Positions 16,933 to 25,759 of a DNA stretch of 38,393 bases are shown in pieces (position 1 is the first letter of the stretch; every line of letters starts with the position of its first letter). Source of the DNA: Rhodospirillaceae bacterium (GTDB lineage Bacteria; Pseudomonadota; Alphaproteobacteria; Rhodospirillales; UBA2165); contig PBNV01000022.1 of assembly GCA_002723345.1 (NCBI GenBank), positions 1 to 38,393 on the forward strand. The letters are read 5' to 3'. The notes beneath the pieces were generated by a model. That model was given only the letters and a program-made list of their open reading frames with translations. It made no database searches and was not told the DNA's origin. Made by a program: the position numbers and the translations under genes.

Positions 16933-17283
16933 ATGACATCAACTGAAATCATTCTCGACCACCATTTGGACTGTTTCAGTAAGGGGGACCTGAAAGGCCT
17001 TCTCTCTGACTACACCGAAAACACCGTGCTCGAGACGCCGACCGGTCAAATTACCGGCCTCAAAACCTTGCGAAAGGTGTTCGCTTCCTTGGTGACAGAA
17101 TTTGGAAAAGGAGAATCCACTTTCAACATGTTGAGACGGTCCGTTTCGGGGAATCATGCTTTTATTTTTTGGAGAGCCCAAACGGAAGACAATGAATATC
17201 ATGTTGGCACGGATACATTTTACATCGTAGACGGAAAAATCGCTTATCAAACCTTTGCCGGGCACATCACGCCTCGGACGTAA
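16933..17283 (+). CDS. SnoaL/NTF2-like fold protein
   Basis: Small 116-residue alpha+beta cone protein. ILDHHLDCFSKGDLKGLLSDYTENTVLETP is the family's start (helix, then the D-Y-x-x-N/D-x-V strand). VGTDTFYIVDGKIAYQTFAGH is the typical end. The family includes polyketide cyclases, steroid isomerases and many stress-related proteins with no assigned substrate, so no specific function is claimed. Upstream frame extension into the ABC-F gene is only fortuitous. The ATG at 16933 has GAGG about 9 bases before. The oxidoreductase gene follows after 15 bases, so the two are probably co-transcribed. Confidence 0.8.
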   Translation: MTSTEIILDHHLDCFSKGDLKGLLSDYTENTVLETPTGQITGLKTLRKVFASLVTEFGKGESTFNMLRRSVSGNHAFIFWRAQTEDNEYHVGTDTFYIVDGKIAYQTFAGHITPRT

Positions 17284-17298
17284 AACAGGGAATACAAA

Positions 17299-18339
17299 AT
17301 GGATAGCATAAACATCGGTGTCATCGGTACCGGCTGGACGGGTGGTATCCGAGCAAATGCTCTCGCCAAAAGCCCTTACATCGAAGAACTGCACGTTGCC
17401 GAAATAAATCCGGAACGTTTGGCGGAAATCAAGGCTGAAACCAATCCCGCATCGTCCACCGACCAGTGGGAAGATCTGGTAAAGAACGACGAGATCCAAG
17501 CAATTGTTGTGTCAGCGACGCCAGAAGCCACGCATTATCCGATGACCAAAGCGGCCCTTGAAGCGGGCAAGCATGTCTTTGTCGAAAAGCCGATTTCCAC
17601 GACCCTGGAAGAGGCTGACGAACTCATCGCGTTAGCAGAGGCCAACAATCTAAAATTCACAGTTGGTTATTCCCAGCGCTTTAAACCCCGGTTTGCCTAT
17701 GTGAACAAAGTCATTAAGGAGAAGCTTGCCGGGGAGCCAGTCACTTGTCTTGTCAGCCGGAACGTGACCCGGGAACTGGGAAAGAAAATCACTGGCAGGT
17801 CCAAACTATCGCCGGCGGCTATGGAGGCGACTCATGATCTGGATTTCCTTTTGTGGTGTCTTCAGCCCAGAAAACCGGTAAAAGTCTATTCTCAGACGTC
17901 AGGCAAGCTGTTTCGGCAAAACAGCGAGACGCCGGACCACCAGTGGATGATGGTCACCATGGATGACGGCACGACAATTACGGTCGGCGCAGGCTGGATC
18001 CTTCCTCTGGGCTATCCCAATTACTCTCAGTGCTGGATTGAGGTGGTATGTACGGACGGCGCGCTCACCATCGACGACACCCATAAAGAGGTGCAGTTAA
18101 ACACAGCGGAGCACGGCATCAGATATCCGATGTCCTCAATGCCGGGCGAACCGGTCGACCATGTCTTTGCCGGCCCCATGCAGGAAGAGACGATTCATTT
18201 CGTGGAGGCGATTGTTTATGACCGACCGGTCATGGTGAAGCCTGCGGAAGCACGCCTAGTCATGGACGTCTATGTCGCCGCTGATATGTCGGATGAATTG
18301 GGAGAACCTATCACCCTGCCTCGAAACGATCCGCGCTAA
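17299..18339 (+). CDS. Gfo/Idh/MocA family NAD(P)-dependent oxidoreductase
   Basis: Rossmann-type dehydrogenase, usually acting on sugars, inositols or related polyols; 346 residues. The nucleotide-binding loop is GVIGTGWTGG at 7-16. The active-site EKP motif is HVFVEKPIST at about 92-101, and ATHDLDFLLW provides the downstream acidic/His region where many members have GxHxxD. VGYSQRFKPR is the family linker. The C-terminal domain is an open beta sheet (GTTITVGAGWILPLGY). AGGGA-like SD precedes the ATG. The substrate is not deducible; the SnoaL-like partner suggests a small-molecule pathway. It is convergent with ppdK. Confidence 0.9.
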   Translation: MDSINIGVIGTGWTGGIRANALAKSPYIEELHVAEINPERLAEIKAETNPASSTDQWEDLVKNDEIQAIVVSATPEATHYPMTKAALEAGKHVFVEKPISTTLEEADELIALAEANNLKFTVGYSQRFKPRFAYVNKVIKEKLAGEPVTCLVSRNVTRELGKKITGRSKLSPAAMEATHDLDFLLWCLQPRKPVKVYSQTSGKLFRQNSETPDHQWMMVTMDDGTTITVGAGWILPLGYPNYSQCWIEVVCTDGALTIDDTHKEVQLNTAEHGIRYPMSSMPGEPVDHVFAGPMQEETIHFVEAIVYDRPVMVKPAEARLVMDVYVAADMSDELGEPITLPRNDPR

Positions 18340-18414
18340 CCGCACCTCATCAAGGCCGGATTCCAGACCGGGGCTTTCGACAAGGACTTTCAACCGGGCC
18401 CCGCGACAGGATGG

Positions 18415-18446
18415 CGCCTAACCAAAATATGCCGAGCGGTTAGGCG
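18415..18446. terminator. 9-bp hairpin over the ppdK stop
   Basis: CGCCTAACC (18415-18423) pairs perfectly with GGTTAGGCG (18438-18446) around a 14-base loop. The right arm includes the ppdK stop codon. It lies between convergent genes but has no T-run on either side, so it may be a transcript-end stabiliser rather than an intrinsic terminator. Confidence 0.35.
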
Positions 18447-21121
18447 ACCACCTTTTGCTTGGCGCCGGCAAGCGCCGCCTGCGCCGCTGCCAGACGCGCG
18501 ATGGGCACGCGATACGGTGAACACGACACATAGTCCAGTCCGACGGTCTGGCAGAAATGCACGGATGCAGGATCGCCGCCATGTTCGCCGCAGATCCCGA
18601 GCTTAACGTCAGGGCGTGTAGCGCGGCCACGCTCCGCAGCCAGATGAACCAGTTCGCCCACCCCTTCCTGGTCGATGGTGACAAAGGGGTCTTTCTCAAA
18701 AATATCCTGGTTGACGTAAGTCTCAAGGAAGGCACTAGAGTCGTCCCGGCTGAGACCGAATGTCGTCTGAGTCAGATCGTTGGTGCCAAAGGAGAAAAAC
18801 TCCGCCCCTTCGGCGATCTCCCCGGCCCGCAGCGCCGCCCGGGGTAATTCCACCATAGTGCCGGTCAAGTAGGTGAGCTGAATCCCAGTTTCGCTCGCCA
18901 CGTCAATGGCCACACGATCAACCATCTCTTTCAAGATATCAAATTCCTTTTTGGATCCAACGAGCGGGATCATGACCTCGGGCACAACAGTCTTACCAAA
19001 ATCGTTTGATACCGAGGCAACGGCCTCGAAGATGGCCCGGCACTGCATCTCGTAAATTTCGGGATACATGATCCCCAGCCGACATCCGCGCAAACCCAGC
19101 ATGGGGTTGGACTCATGCAAAGCCGCTGCCCGGGCGCGCACCTCTTCCACCGTCGCTCCGGCAGCCTGGGCCACTTCCTCCATTTCCTCATCCTTAGTCG
19201 GCAGGAATTCATGGAGCGGCGGATCGAGCAGGCGAACAGTGACCGGCAAGCCCTTCATAATGCTGAAAAGTTCTGTGAAATCGTCACGCTGATAGGGCAA
19301 GAGCTTTGCCAGCGCCGAGCGCCGGCCGGCTTCGTCTCCTGCAAGGATCATTTCACGCATATTGATGATGCGCGCGGGGTCAAAAAACATGTGTTCCGTC
19401 CGGCATAGTCCTATGCCTTCAGCTCCGAATTTGACGGCAGTTTTCGCATCTTCCGGCGTTTCCGCGTTGGTGCGGACACCCATCGTTCGGACTTCGTCAA
19501 CCCAGCTCATGAGGATGCCGAAATCACCGGTCAGTTCAGGTTGGATGGTTTCCACGGGCCCCAGCATGACATCACCGCGAGAGCCATCTATGGTGATGAT
19601 ATCGCCGGCATTGACCGTTTGACCACTGGCTGTGAGTTTCTGGGCCTGGTAATCAACGCGGATGTCGCCCGCACCGGCGACGCAGGGCCGCCCCATGCCG
19701 CGGGCCACAACAGCGGCATGGCTTGTCATACCGCCCCGGGTCGTCAAAATTCCTTGCGCAGCGTGCATGCCGCCAATGTCCTCGGGGCTGGTTTCCACCC
19801 GGACAAGGATCGCCTTTTCCCCCTTGGCAGCCAATTCCTCCGCCTCGTGCGCAGAAAATGCGACTTTGCCACTGGCAGCGCCCGGTGATGCGGGCAACCC
19901 CTTGCCCAGCAAGTTCCGGGGCGCATTTGGATCCAGGGTCGGATGGAGCAGCTGATCCAAAGCCGCTGGGTCAATACGCTTGATGGCCTCTTCCTTGGTG
20001 ATCAATCCTCCATCGGCCATTTCCACGGCAATCTTAAACGAGGCTTTCGCGGTCCGCTTTCCATTTCGGGTTTGCAGCATCCAAAGCTTATTTTGCTGGA
20101 CTGTGAATTCCATGTCCTGCATGTCTTTGTAATGGTTTTCGAGTTTTTCCCGGACGTCGCACAACTCGCCAAAAATCTCCGGCATAACCTCTTCCATGGC
20201 AGGCAGGTTGGAATGCCCAAGATCCTTCTCTGCCAGAGTCAGCGGCTGGGGGGTGCGGATCCCCGCCACCACGTCCTCTCCTTGAGCGTTCACAAGAAAC
20301 TCGCCGTAGAAAGCGTTTTCGCCGGTCGAGGGGTTTCTCGTAAAACAGACGCCCGTCGCCGACGTGTTGCCCATGTTGCCAAACACCATGGACTGCACGT
20401 TCACAGCCGTGCCCCACTCTTCAGGAATATCGTGGAGCCGCCTGTAAATTTTTGCGCGATCGTTCATCCAGCTGCCGAAGACGGCGCTGACGGCGCCCCA
20501 AAGCTGTTCATGGGGATCCATGGGGAAAGGTTCCCCAAGTGCTTTTTCCACCTTCGCTTTAAATGCAGCGGCGATGGTTTTCCAGTCTGCCGCCGTTAGA
20601 TCCGTATCCAGGGAATAACCGTGCTCGTCTTTGTGATCAGCCAAAATGGTTTCAAAGTTATGATGCTCCACGCCAAGCACCACATCGCCATACATCTGAA
20701 TGAAGCGGCGGTAGCTATCATAAGCAAACCGTTCGTCCCCGCTCGCTGCAGCCAACCCCGTCACGGTCTCGTCATTCAAGCCCAGATTGAGGACCGTATC
20801 CATCATACCCGGCATCGAAGCCCGTGCGCCGGAACGCACACTGACCAGGAGCGGGTTATCCGGATCGCCGAATCTGGCGCCTATGATATCCTCGACCATG
20901 GCAAGGGCGGTGTTCACTTCATCCACCAAACCCTCGGGATAGACACTGCCGTTTTGAGTATAGTGAGTACAGACCTCCGTCGTAATGGTGAAGCCCGGCG
21001 GGACCGGCAGTCCAAGGCTCGACATCTCGGCCAGGTTCGCCCCCTTGCCGCCAAGTAGGTTGCGCATCTCAACGCGCCCTTCAGCAGAGCCGCCGCCAAA
21101 AGCATAGACATTTTTGCTCAA
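18440..21121 (-). CDS. ppdK: Pyruvate, phosphate dikinase
   Basis: Interconverts pyruvate, ATP and Pi with PEP, AMP and PPi, a glycolysis/gluconeogenesis switch. It has 893 residues, the normal length. The N-terminal ATP-grasp domain begins YAFGGG and GGKGANLAEM. The central swivelling domain has the phosphohistidine block GGMTSHAAVVARGMGRPCV. The C-terminal PEP/pyruvate TIM barrel has LGICGEHGGDP with the catalytic Cys. The start is TTG at 21121, overlapping the glyS stop as TTGA; the product begins with the expected MSKNVYAFGGG. The gene order glyQ-glyS-ppdK recurs in alphaproteobacteria. Confidence 0.97.
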   Translation of the reverse strand: MSKNVYAFGGGSAEGRVEMRNLLGGKGANLAEMSSLGLPVPPGFTITTEVCTHYTQNGSVYPEGLVDEVNTALAMVEDIIGARFGDPDNPLLVSVRSGARASMPGMMDTVLNLGLNDETVTGLAAASGDERFAYDSYRRFIQMYGDVVLGVEHHNFETILADHKDEHGYSLDTDLTAADWKTIAAAFKAKVEKALGEPFPMDPHEQLWGAVSAVFGSWMNDRAKIYRRLHDIPEEWGTAVNVQSMVFGNMGNTSATGVCFTRNPSTGENAFYGEFLVNAQGEDVVAGIRTPQPLTLAEKDLGHSNLPAMEEVMPEIFGELCDVREKLENHYKDMQDMEFTVQQNKLWMLQTRNGKRTAKASFKIAVEMADGGLITKEEAIKRIDPAALDQLLHPTLDPNAPRNLLGKGLPASPGAASGKVAFSAHEAEELAAKGEKAILVRVETSPEDIGGMHAAQGILTTRGGMTSHAAVVARGMGRPCVAGAGDIRVDYQAQKLTASGQTVNAGDIITIDGSRGDVMLGPVETIQPELTGDFGILMSWVDEVRTMGVRTNAETPEDAKTAVKFGAEGIGLCRTEHMFFDPARIINMREMILAGDEAGRRSALAKLLPYQRDDFTELFSIMKGLPVTVRLLDPPLHEFLPTKDEEMEEVAQAAGATVEEVRARAAALHESNPMLGLRGCRLGIMYPEIYEMQCRAIFEAVASVSNDFGKTVVPEVMIPLVGSKKEFDILKEMVDRVAIDVASETGIQLTYLTGTMVELPRAALRAGEIAEGAEFFSFGTNDLTQTTFGLSRDDSSAFLETYVNQDIFEKDPFVTIDQEGVGELVHLAAERGRATRPDVKLGICGEHGGDPASVHFCQTVGLDYVSCSPYRVPIARLAAAQAALAGAKQKVVA

Positions 21122-23217
21122 TGCTCTCCCCCTTCTATTTGAGAAAAGTCAGCAATTTGGTTCATGGATGACCGAATGAGACTTAACAATTTTAATCTAT
21201 TTTCCCGTAGCGCCGGATCATCGACATTGACGGTAACATTATCAAAAAAGGCATCGACCAACAGACGCATCGACGCCAAAACACCCATGGCGTCCGAAAA
21301 CTGTTCTTTTTCAAGGGTGTTTGTAACCACCGGCCCGACTTCCATCAACTTCTGATACAGTCTGGATTCCGCGTTTTCCTTCAGATGCTTATCATCTAGA
21401 CCATCAGCATGGTCATACCGACGGCCATCTTTTTTCTCTTCGATTCGCAGAATATTTGCGGCGCGCTTGTAGGCGGTCAGCAGATTGGCGCCATCTGTCG
21501 TCTCTAAAAACGACCTCAAGGCCTCTACTCGGGCCAGCAGGCGGACCAGATCATCTTCGCTGCCGAGCGCAAAGATCGCGGTGATGAGGTCGTGCCGTAC
21601 ACCTTGTTCACGCAGATGAACCTTCAAACGGTCGGCGAAGAAAGAGAGCAGATCCTGGCCAAACGTAAACGTTTCCTGGACCGCCGCGTCACTTTGATGC
21701 ATGTCGCTACGCAGCACCTCATGTGCCTGGCGAAATACGGTCATAAGGTTTAGCCGGACCCCGTTTTCCATAATCAGCCGGATCACGCCCAAAGCCGCCC
21801 GGCGCAGGGCAAACGGATCCTTCGACCCCGTCGGCTTTTCCTCGATGGCCCAAAAGCCGACCAGAGTATCAATCTTGTCCGCCAGGGCAACGGCGACACT
21901 CACCGGACCTGTGGGGCACGCATCGGAAGGACCTGCCGGGGAATAATGTTCTGCGATCGCATTGGCAACGGCATCATCCTCTCCATCATTGCGAGCGTAA
22001 TATTGGCCCATGACTCCCTGCACTTCGGGAAATTCGCAGACCATCTCACTGACCAGATCGGCTTTGGCGAGTTGAGCGGCGCGCAAGACCTGCCCCGTGT
22101 CCGCGCCGACGACGCCGGCTAATGCGTCCGCCAGCTTGCCGACTCGCGCCATTTTTTCGGCGAGCGAGCCGAGCTTGGCGTGGAACGTGATATTCGTGAG
22201 TTGTCCGGTGCGGCTCTCAAGCGTCGCCTTCCGGTCCTGGGTCCAAAAGAACTTGGCATCGGCAAGGCGGGCCCGCAGCACGCGCTCATTACCCGCGACA
22301 ATGGCCGCCCCACCGTCTGGGGTTTCTTTGTTGGCGACGAGAAGGAACTTATTGGCAAAAACCCCGTCTTTGGTCTGCAAGGTGAAGTATTTCTGATTTT
22401 TCCGCATGGTGGTAACCAGTACCTCAGCAGGGATTTCCAGAAATTCCGCGCCAATATCACCTGTCAGCACCACCGGCCACTCTACGAGCCCGGCTACTTC
22501 GTCAAGCAATGCCGGATCATCCTTGACGATCAGGTTCTCCTGAGCTGCAAGTGCTTCTGCGTTTTCCATGATTTTGGCCTTGCGGTCCTCCCGGTCCAAC
22601 AGCACATGGCCGGTTTCCAGAGATTTTTTATAGCCTTCGAAATCTGTGACTTCGACCACGGCACTGGTGAGAAAACGGTGCGCCCGGGTTTTGTTTCCCG
22701 CCGTATAGGGACCGAAAGTCACGGGAATAACCTGGCCATCGAACAGGCACAAAATAGAATGGACAGGCCGCACCCAGCGTATCGTGGTGTCCGCCCACCG
22801 CATGCTCTTTGGCCAGGACAGGTTGACGAGCGCGTCTTCGAGAAGGTCTTTCAGCAGAATTTCTGTTTTCTGCCCCTTTTTCTCGATAACCGCAAAGTAG
22901 AACTGTCCCTTATCCGTCGCGCGCTTTTCAACACCGTCGAGGGTCAAACCCATTGACCCCAGGAATCCCTGGATGGCTTTTTCCGGTGCATCCGTGCGCG
23001 GCCCCCGGCGTTCTTCGCTGGTATCCGGCGTGCTGTCCGGCAGACCGTCGACGACGAGAGTGAGGCGGCGGGGCGTCACGTAAGAGTGCGCTGTTTCAAA
23101 GCCGAGACCAGCTTCTCTCAGGCCATCCGTGACCAGTCGCTTCAAGTCGGCTGCTGCTTGTCCTTGCATTCGCGCTGGGATTTCTTCCGACAAAATCTCG
23201 AACAGGAGTTCAGGCAT
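21118..23217 (-). CDS. glyS: Glycyl-tRNA synthetase beta subunit
   Basis: Beta subunit of the bacterial alpha2-beta2 glycyl-tRNA synthetase, carrying tRNA-binding and editing-like HD regions and a C-terminal DALR-type anticodon domain; 699 residues. MPELLFEILSEEIPARMQ is the classic start. Further blocks are LTGDIGAEFLEIPAEVLVTT, MRKNQKYF, LADAKFFWTQD, LADKIDTLVGFW and GSKDPFALRRAA. The gene begins 4 bases after the glyQ stop and ends in the TTGA overlap with ppdK. No frame damage is seen. Confidence 0.97.
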   Translation of the reverse strand: MPELLFEILSEEIPARMQGQAAADLKRLVTDGLREAGLGFETAHSYVTPRRLTLVVDGLPDSTPDTSEERRGPRTDAPEKAIQGFLGSMGLTLDGVEKRATDKGQFYFAVIEKKGQKTEILLKDLLEDALVNLSWPKSMRWADTTIRWVRPVHSILCLFDGQVIPVTFGPYTAGNKTRAHRFLTSAVVEVTDFEGYKKSLETGHVLLDREDRKAKIMENAEALAAQENLIVKDDPALLDEVAGLVEWPVVLTGDIGAEFLEIPAEVLVTTMRKNQKYFTLQTKDGVFANKFLLVANKETPDGGAAIVAGNERVLRARLADAKFFWTQDRKATLESRTGQLTNITFHAKLGSLAEKMARVGKLADALAGVVGADTGQVLRAAQLAKADLVSEMVCEFPEVQGVMGQYYARNDGEDDAVANAIAEHYSPAGPSDACPTGPVSVAVALADKIDTLVGFWAIEEKPTGSKDPFALRRAALGVIRLIMENGVRLNLMTVFRQAHEVLRSDMHQSDAAVQETFTFGQDLLSFFADRLKVHLREQGVRHDLITAIFALGSEDDLVRLLARVEALRSFLETTDGANLLTAYKRAANILRIEEKKDGRRYDHADGLDDKHLKENAESRLYQKLMEVGPVVTNTLEKEQFSDAMGVLASMRLLVDAFFDNVTVNVDDPALRENRLKLLSLIRSSMNQIADFSQIEGGEH

Positions 23218-23220
23218 GGA

Positions 23221-24099
23221 TTAGCCCTCCCCTTGGGAGGTCAGCCACATCTCACAACAGCCTTTGGCAAGCGCCCGCACGCGCGCAATATAGGCTTGGC
23301 GTTCGGTCACGCTGATTACGCCGCGCGCATCCAGAAGGTTGAACCGGTGTGACGCTTTGATACATTGATCATAAGCCGGCAACGCGAGATGAGCGCCCAA
23401 CAGCAATTGGCATTCCTGTTCTGCGTCCTCGAATTCGCGCGTCAGCATGTCAGTATTGGCGTGCTCGAAGTTATGCGCGGAAAATTCCTTTTCCGCGCGG
23501 AGATAGACGTCTCCATATTTGACGCCTCTGCCATTCCATTCCAGATCATAAACATTTTCGACACCCTGAATGTACATGGCGAGGCGCTCTAAACCATAGG
23601 TCAATTCAACCGCGACCGGGTTGCAATCGATACCACCAACCTGTTGGAAGTAGGTAAACTGGCTCACCTCCATCCCGTCGCACCAGACCTCCCAACCAAG
23701 GCCCCAGGCGCCGAGAGTGGGGCTTTCCCAGTCATCCTCAACAAACCGAATATCGTGCAGCTCTTCATTAATGCCCAGCCGATAGAGGCTCTCCAGATAC
23801 AGATCCTGGACCTCTTGAGGCGACGGCTTCAAGATCACCTGGAATTGATAATAGTGCTGCAGGCGGTTGGGATTTTCACCATAACGGCCATCCGTCGGGC
23901 GGCGGGACGGCTGGACATAGGCCGCACTCCATGGCTCCGGCCCAAGCGCACGGAGCGTCGTTGCTGGGTGAAAGGTACCCGCCCCCATCTCCATGTCATA
24001 TGGCTGCAAGATGACGCAACCATGGTCAGCCCAATAGGACTGCAAATTCAGGATCAGGGACTGGAAATCCTGGCGGTTTTGGGGGTCATTCCCCATCAT
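23221..24099 (-). CDS. glyQ: Glycyl-tRNA synthetase alpha subunit
   Basis: Class II catalytic subunit that activates glycine and works with GlyS; 292 residues. [12 protein letters not shown] followed by [22 protein letters not shown] is the family N-terminus. [20 protein letters not shown] is motif 2, and [14 protein letters not shown] is motif 3. Two adjacent ATGs (24099 and 24096) are possible starts. It is the first of three clustered genes, with glyS and ppdK immediately behind. The upstream gap holds a decayed VOC gene. Confidence 0.97.
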   Translation of the reverse strand: MMGNDPQNRQDFQSLILNLQSYWADHGCVILQPYDMEMGAGTFHPATTLRALGPEPWSAAYVQPSRRPTDGRYGENPNRLQHYYQFQVILKPSPQEVQDLYLESLYRLGINEELHDIRFVEDDWESPTLGAWGLGWEVWCDGMEVSQFTYFQQVGGIDCNPVAVELTYGLERLAMYIQGVENVYDLEWNGRGVKYGDVYLRAEKEFSAHNFEHANTDMLTREFEDAEQECQLLLGAHLALPAYDQCIKASHRFNLLDARGVISVTERQAYIARVRALAKGCCEMWLTSQGEG

Positions 24100-24178
24100 T
24101 TAATCCGGTTTTTCTTGAAAAGATATTGATTGATATCGGGGCATGGCCTGGCGGTCAAGCGATGCGCTGCTGGAAGTG

Positions 24179-24425
24179 TCAGACCTCGAATTTAGCGAAT
24201 TCAATCAATTCAACGCGCTCACCGTTTAGCCCATCGAAAAAAGTTACTGGCAAATTTTGTGCTGCCGTAACCTCTTCATTGAATTCGATGCGGTTTGCCT
24301 CGACGCGTTCTGAATCTACGTCCAAATTCTCAATTTGCAGCGCCAGATCGACAAAACAGCACCGGTTTTGATCGCCCCGCCCCTGGGTCGAAGATATGGA
24401 TTAAGGGCGTTTCGCTCTCATGCAT
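24179..24425 (-). pseudogene. Decayed VOC/glyoxalase-family gene
   Basis: Two out-of-phase pieces read leftward look like the second half of a vicinal-oxygen-chelate protein. From an ATG at 24425 one frame gives MHESETPLIHIFDPGAG, with the family's PLIHIF metal-ligand strand. It then loses sense and stops. A second frame resumes with FVDLALQIENL and continues to VTFFDGLNGERVELIEF, ending in TGA at 24179-24181. This is the usual closing strand with the metal-binding Glu. No matching N-terminal module is seen to the right. At least one frameshift occurs in about 24340-24390. The recognition rests on motif pattern only. It could alternatively be an assembly error, although the missing N-terminal half argues for true decay. 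Confidence 0.6.
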
Positions 24426-24561
24426 TCATTGTAGCGGCTAATTAACAGTCGGCGTCTGAACAGCGTTGGGTCCCAATATATTTTAATAGAATGAAAAAGA
24501 CCGTTTTATACCCTGGGTGAGCAATTGTACCGTGATCACGTGTGATATCCTCTGCCATCTC

Positions 24562-24801
24562 TTACCCCTCTGGGTACGGACACCCCGCAGTACCGCAGTC
24601 GGATGATCCAGTCGCAACATAAACGCCGCACACATGGCAGGCCCGCATCTCAACGGCGCCAGGGTCGGAGTCCCTAGCAAGAGCCTCGGAAACGCCTGGC
24701 TTTGCTGCAGATCTGTAACGGTTAACGAATTTGAACCCATACCATATCACTACCACAATAATGGCTGTCAGAATGATTTCACGGATTCCCAAACCTAACA
24801 T
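24562..24801 (-). CDS. Small membrane protein with C-terminal Cys pairs
   Basis: Unrecognised small protein, 79 residues from ATG 24801 or 97 from ATG 24855; neither has a clear ribosome-binding site. The shorter form is favoured because it starts directly with a membrane segment, LGIREIILTAIIVVVIWYGF. A basic loop follows. The cytoplasmic tail has CHVCGVYV and then CGTAGCPYPEG, a four-Cys arrangement resembling a zinc ribbon. Its N-terminus recalls TatA-like anchors, but the rest does not fit TatA. It lies between the S49 peptidase and glyQ on the same strand, with a 94-base gap after the peptidase gene. Function unknown; a role near membrane proteolysis is only suggested by position. Confidence 0.65.
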   Translation of the reverse strand: MLGLGIREIILTAIIVVVIWYGFKFVNRYRSAAKPGVSEALARDSDPGAVEMRACHVCGVYVATGSSDCGTAGCPYPEG

Positions 24802-24895
24802 ACTCTGTTTTTGTCCGGCATCTGCTGTCTCGTCAACAAATGAGAGGGCTACCATTGATCGTGGGGCGGCACCTGCTCAGCTCAAGCTAATGAAT

Positions 24896-25756
24896 TCATA
24901 GCCCATACCTAGTCCACAGTGCGCGCTCCTCAATGGCGGCGAACAGCTCTCCCGCCCAGCTGTTTACGTCCACTCGCGGACCGGCCTGGACGCCCAGCCG
25001 CTCTGTCAGCCATGATTTTCGTTCGGCGATAGGACGAAACACGATCTTATCGCCGTAACGTTCCTGCATTACGGATGTTAATTCACCGATCCCATCTATG
25101 AGGCCGTATTTTAGGGCGCGTTTACCCGTCCAGAACTCACCTGAGAACAACTTATCATCACTACCTTGTAACTTTTCTCCGCGCCGAGATTTCACGAGGT
25201 CTGTAAACATCTCGTAAATATCCCCCTGGAGGCTCTTTAATCGTTTTACATCCTGGGGTTTTTCCTTTTGGAACGGGTCGAGCATGCTTTTACTTTTACC
25301 CGCTGTGTGGACCCGGCGTTCAACCCCAGCTTTTTCCATCAGATCGACAAATCCAAAACCAGCGGAGATCACACCGATGGAGCCGATAACCGAACTTTCA
25401 TCGGCATAAATCTCGTCAGCCGCACAGGCCAGCATGTAACCCCCGGACGCTGCTACATCCTCGGCAAAGGCGAATACCGGTACGTCTTTTTCGAGGGCCA
25501 TCGCGCGGATCCGTTTGAATATCAGAGAGGATTGCGCCGGACTGCCGCCAGGAGAATTGATCTGGAGGGCTACTGCCTTTAAATTTGATAGAGAAAAGGC
25601 GCGCTCTATCGACCTGACCAGAGAGGCCGCGTTAAGGCCACGCCGCGCGGGTCCACCCATTGTTCCAATAACCCCCTGGAGACGCAACACAGCTACCACA
25701 GGCTTGGGGTTGCGAAACCCCGGCACCCGCCATTTTTCGAGATATGTCTTGATCAT
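24896..25756 (-). CDS. S49 family serine peptidase (SppA/SohB-like)
   Basis: Membrane-associated Ser-Lys peptidase of the signal-peptide-peptidase A type, 286 residues. NSPGGSP forms the oxyanion strand (about 67-73). AEDVAASGGYMLACAADEIYA contains nucleophile Ser104, and AGKSKSMLDPF contains the predicted general-base Lys (about 156). It has the short, one-domain form, as in SohB and archaeal/Bacillus SppA. There is no strong N-terminal membrane helix, so membrane association may rely on partners or on an amphipathic N-terminus. It lies 3 bases behind the TrmN6-like gene and is translationally close to it. The substrate is likely residual signal peptides or membrane proteins, by family analogy. 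Confidence 0.9.
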   Translation of the reverse strand: MIKTYLEKWRVPGFRNPKPVVAVLRLQGVIGTMGGPARRGLNAASLVRSIERAFSLSNLKAVALQINSPGGSPAQSSLIFKRIRAMALEKDVPVFAFAEDVAASGGYMLACAADEIYADESSVIGSIGVISAGFGFVDLMEKAGVERRVHTAGKSKSMLDPFQKEKPQDVKRLKSLQGDIYEMFTDLVKSRRGEKLQGSDDKLFSGEFWTGKRALKYGLIDGIGELTSVMQERYGDKIVFRPIAERKSWLTERLGVQAGPRVDVNSWAGELFAAIEERALWTRYGL

Positions 25757-25759
25757 ACT

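Noticed and set aside
19943..20599. 218-codon open frame opposite ppdK
   Set aside because: Antisense shadow of a strongly conserved enzyme; no family features.
22180..22956. 258-codon open frame opposite glyS
   Set aside because: Antisense shadow; the glyS frame is complete and conserved.
24100..24178. Glycine riboswitch or T-box ahead of glyQ
   Set aside because: The upstream sequence is short and shows no tandem aptamer or T-box motif; a pseudogene occupies the space.
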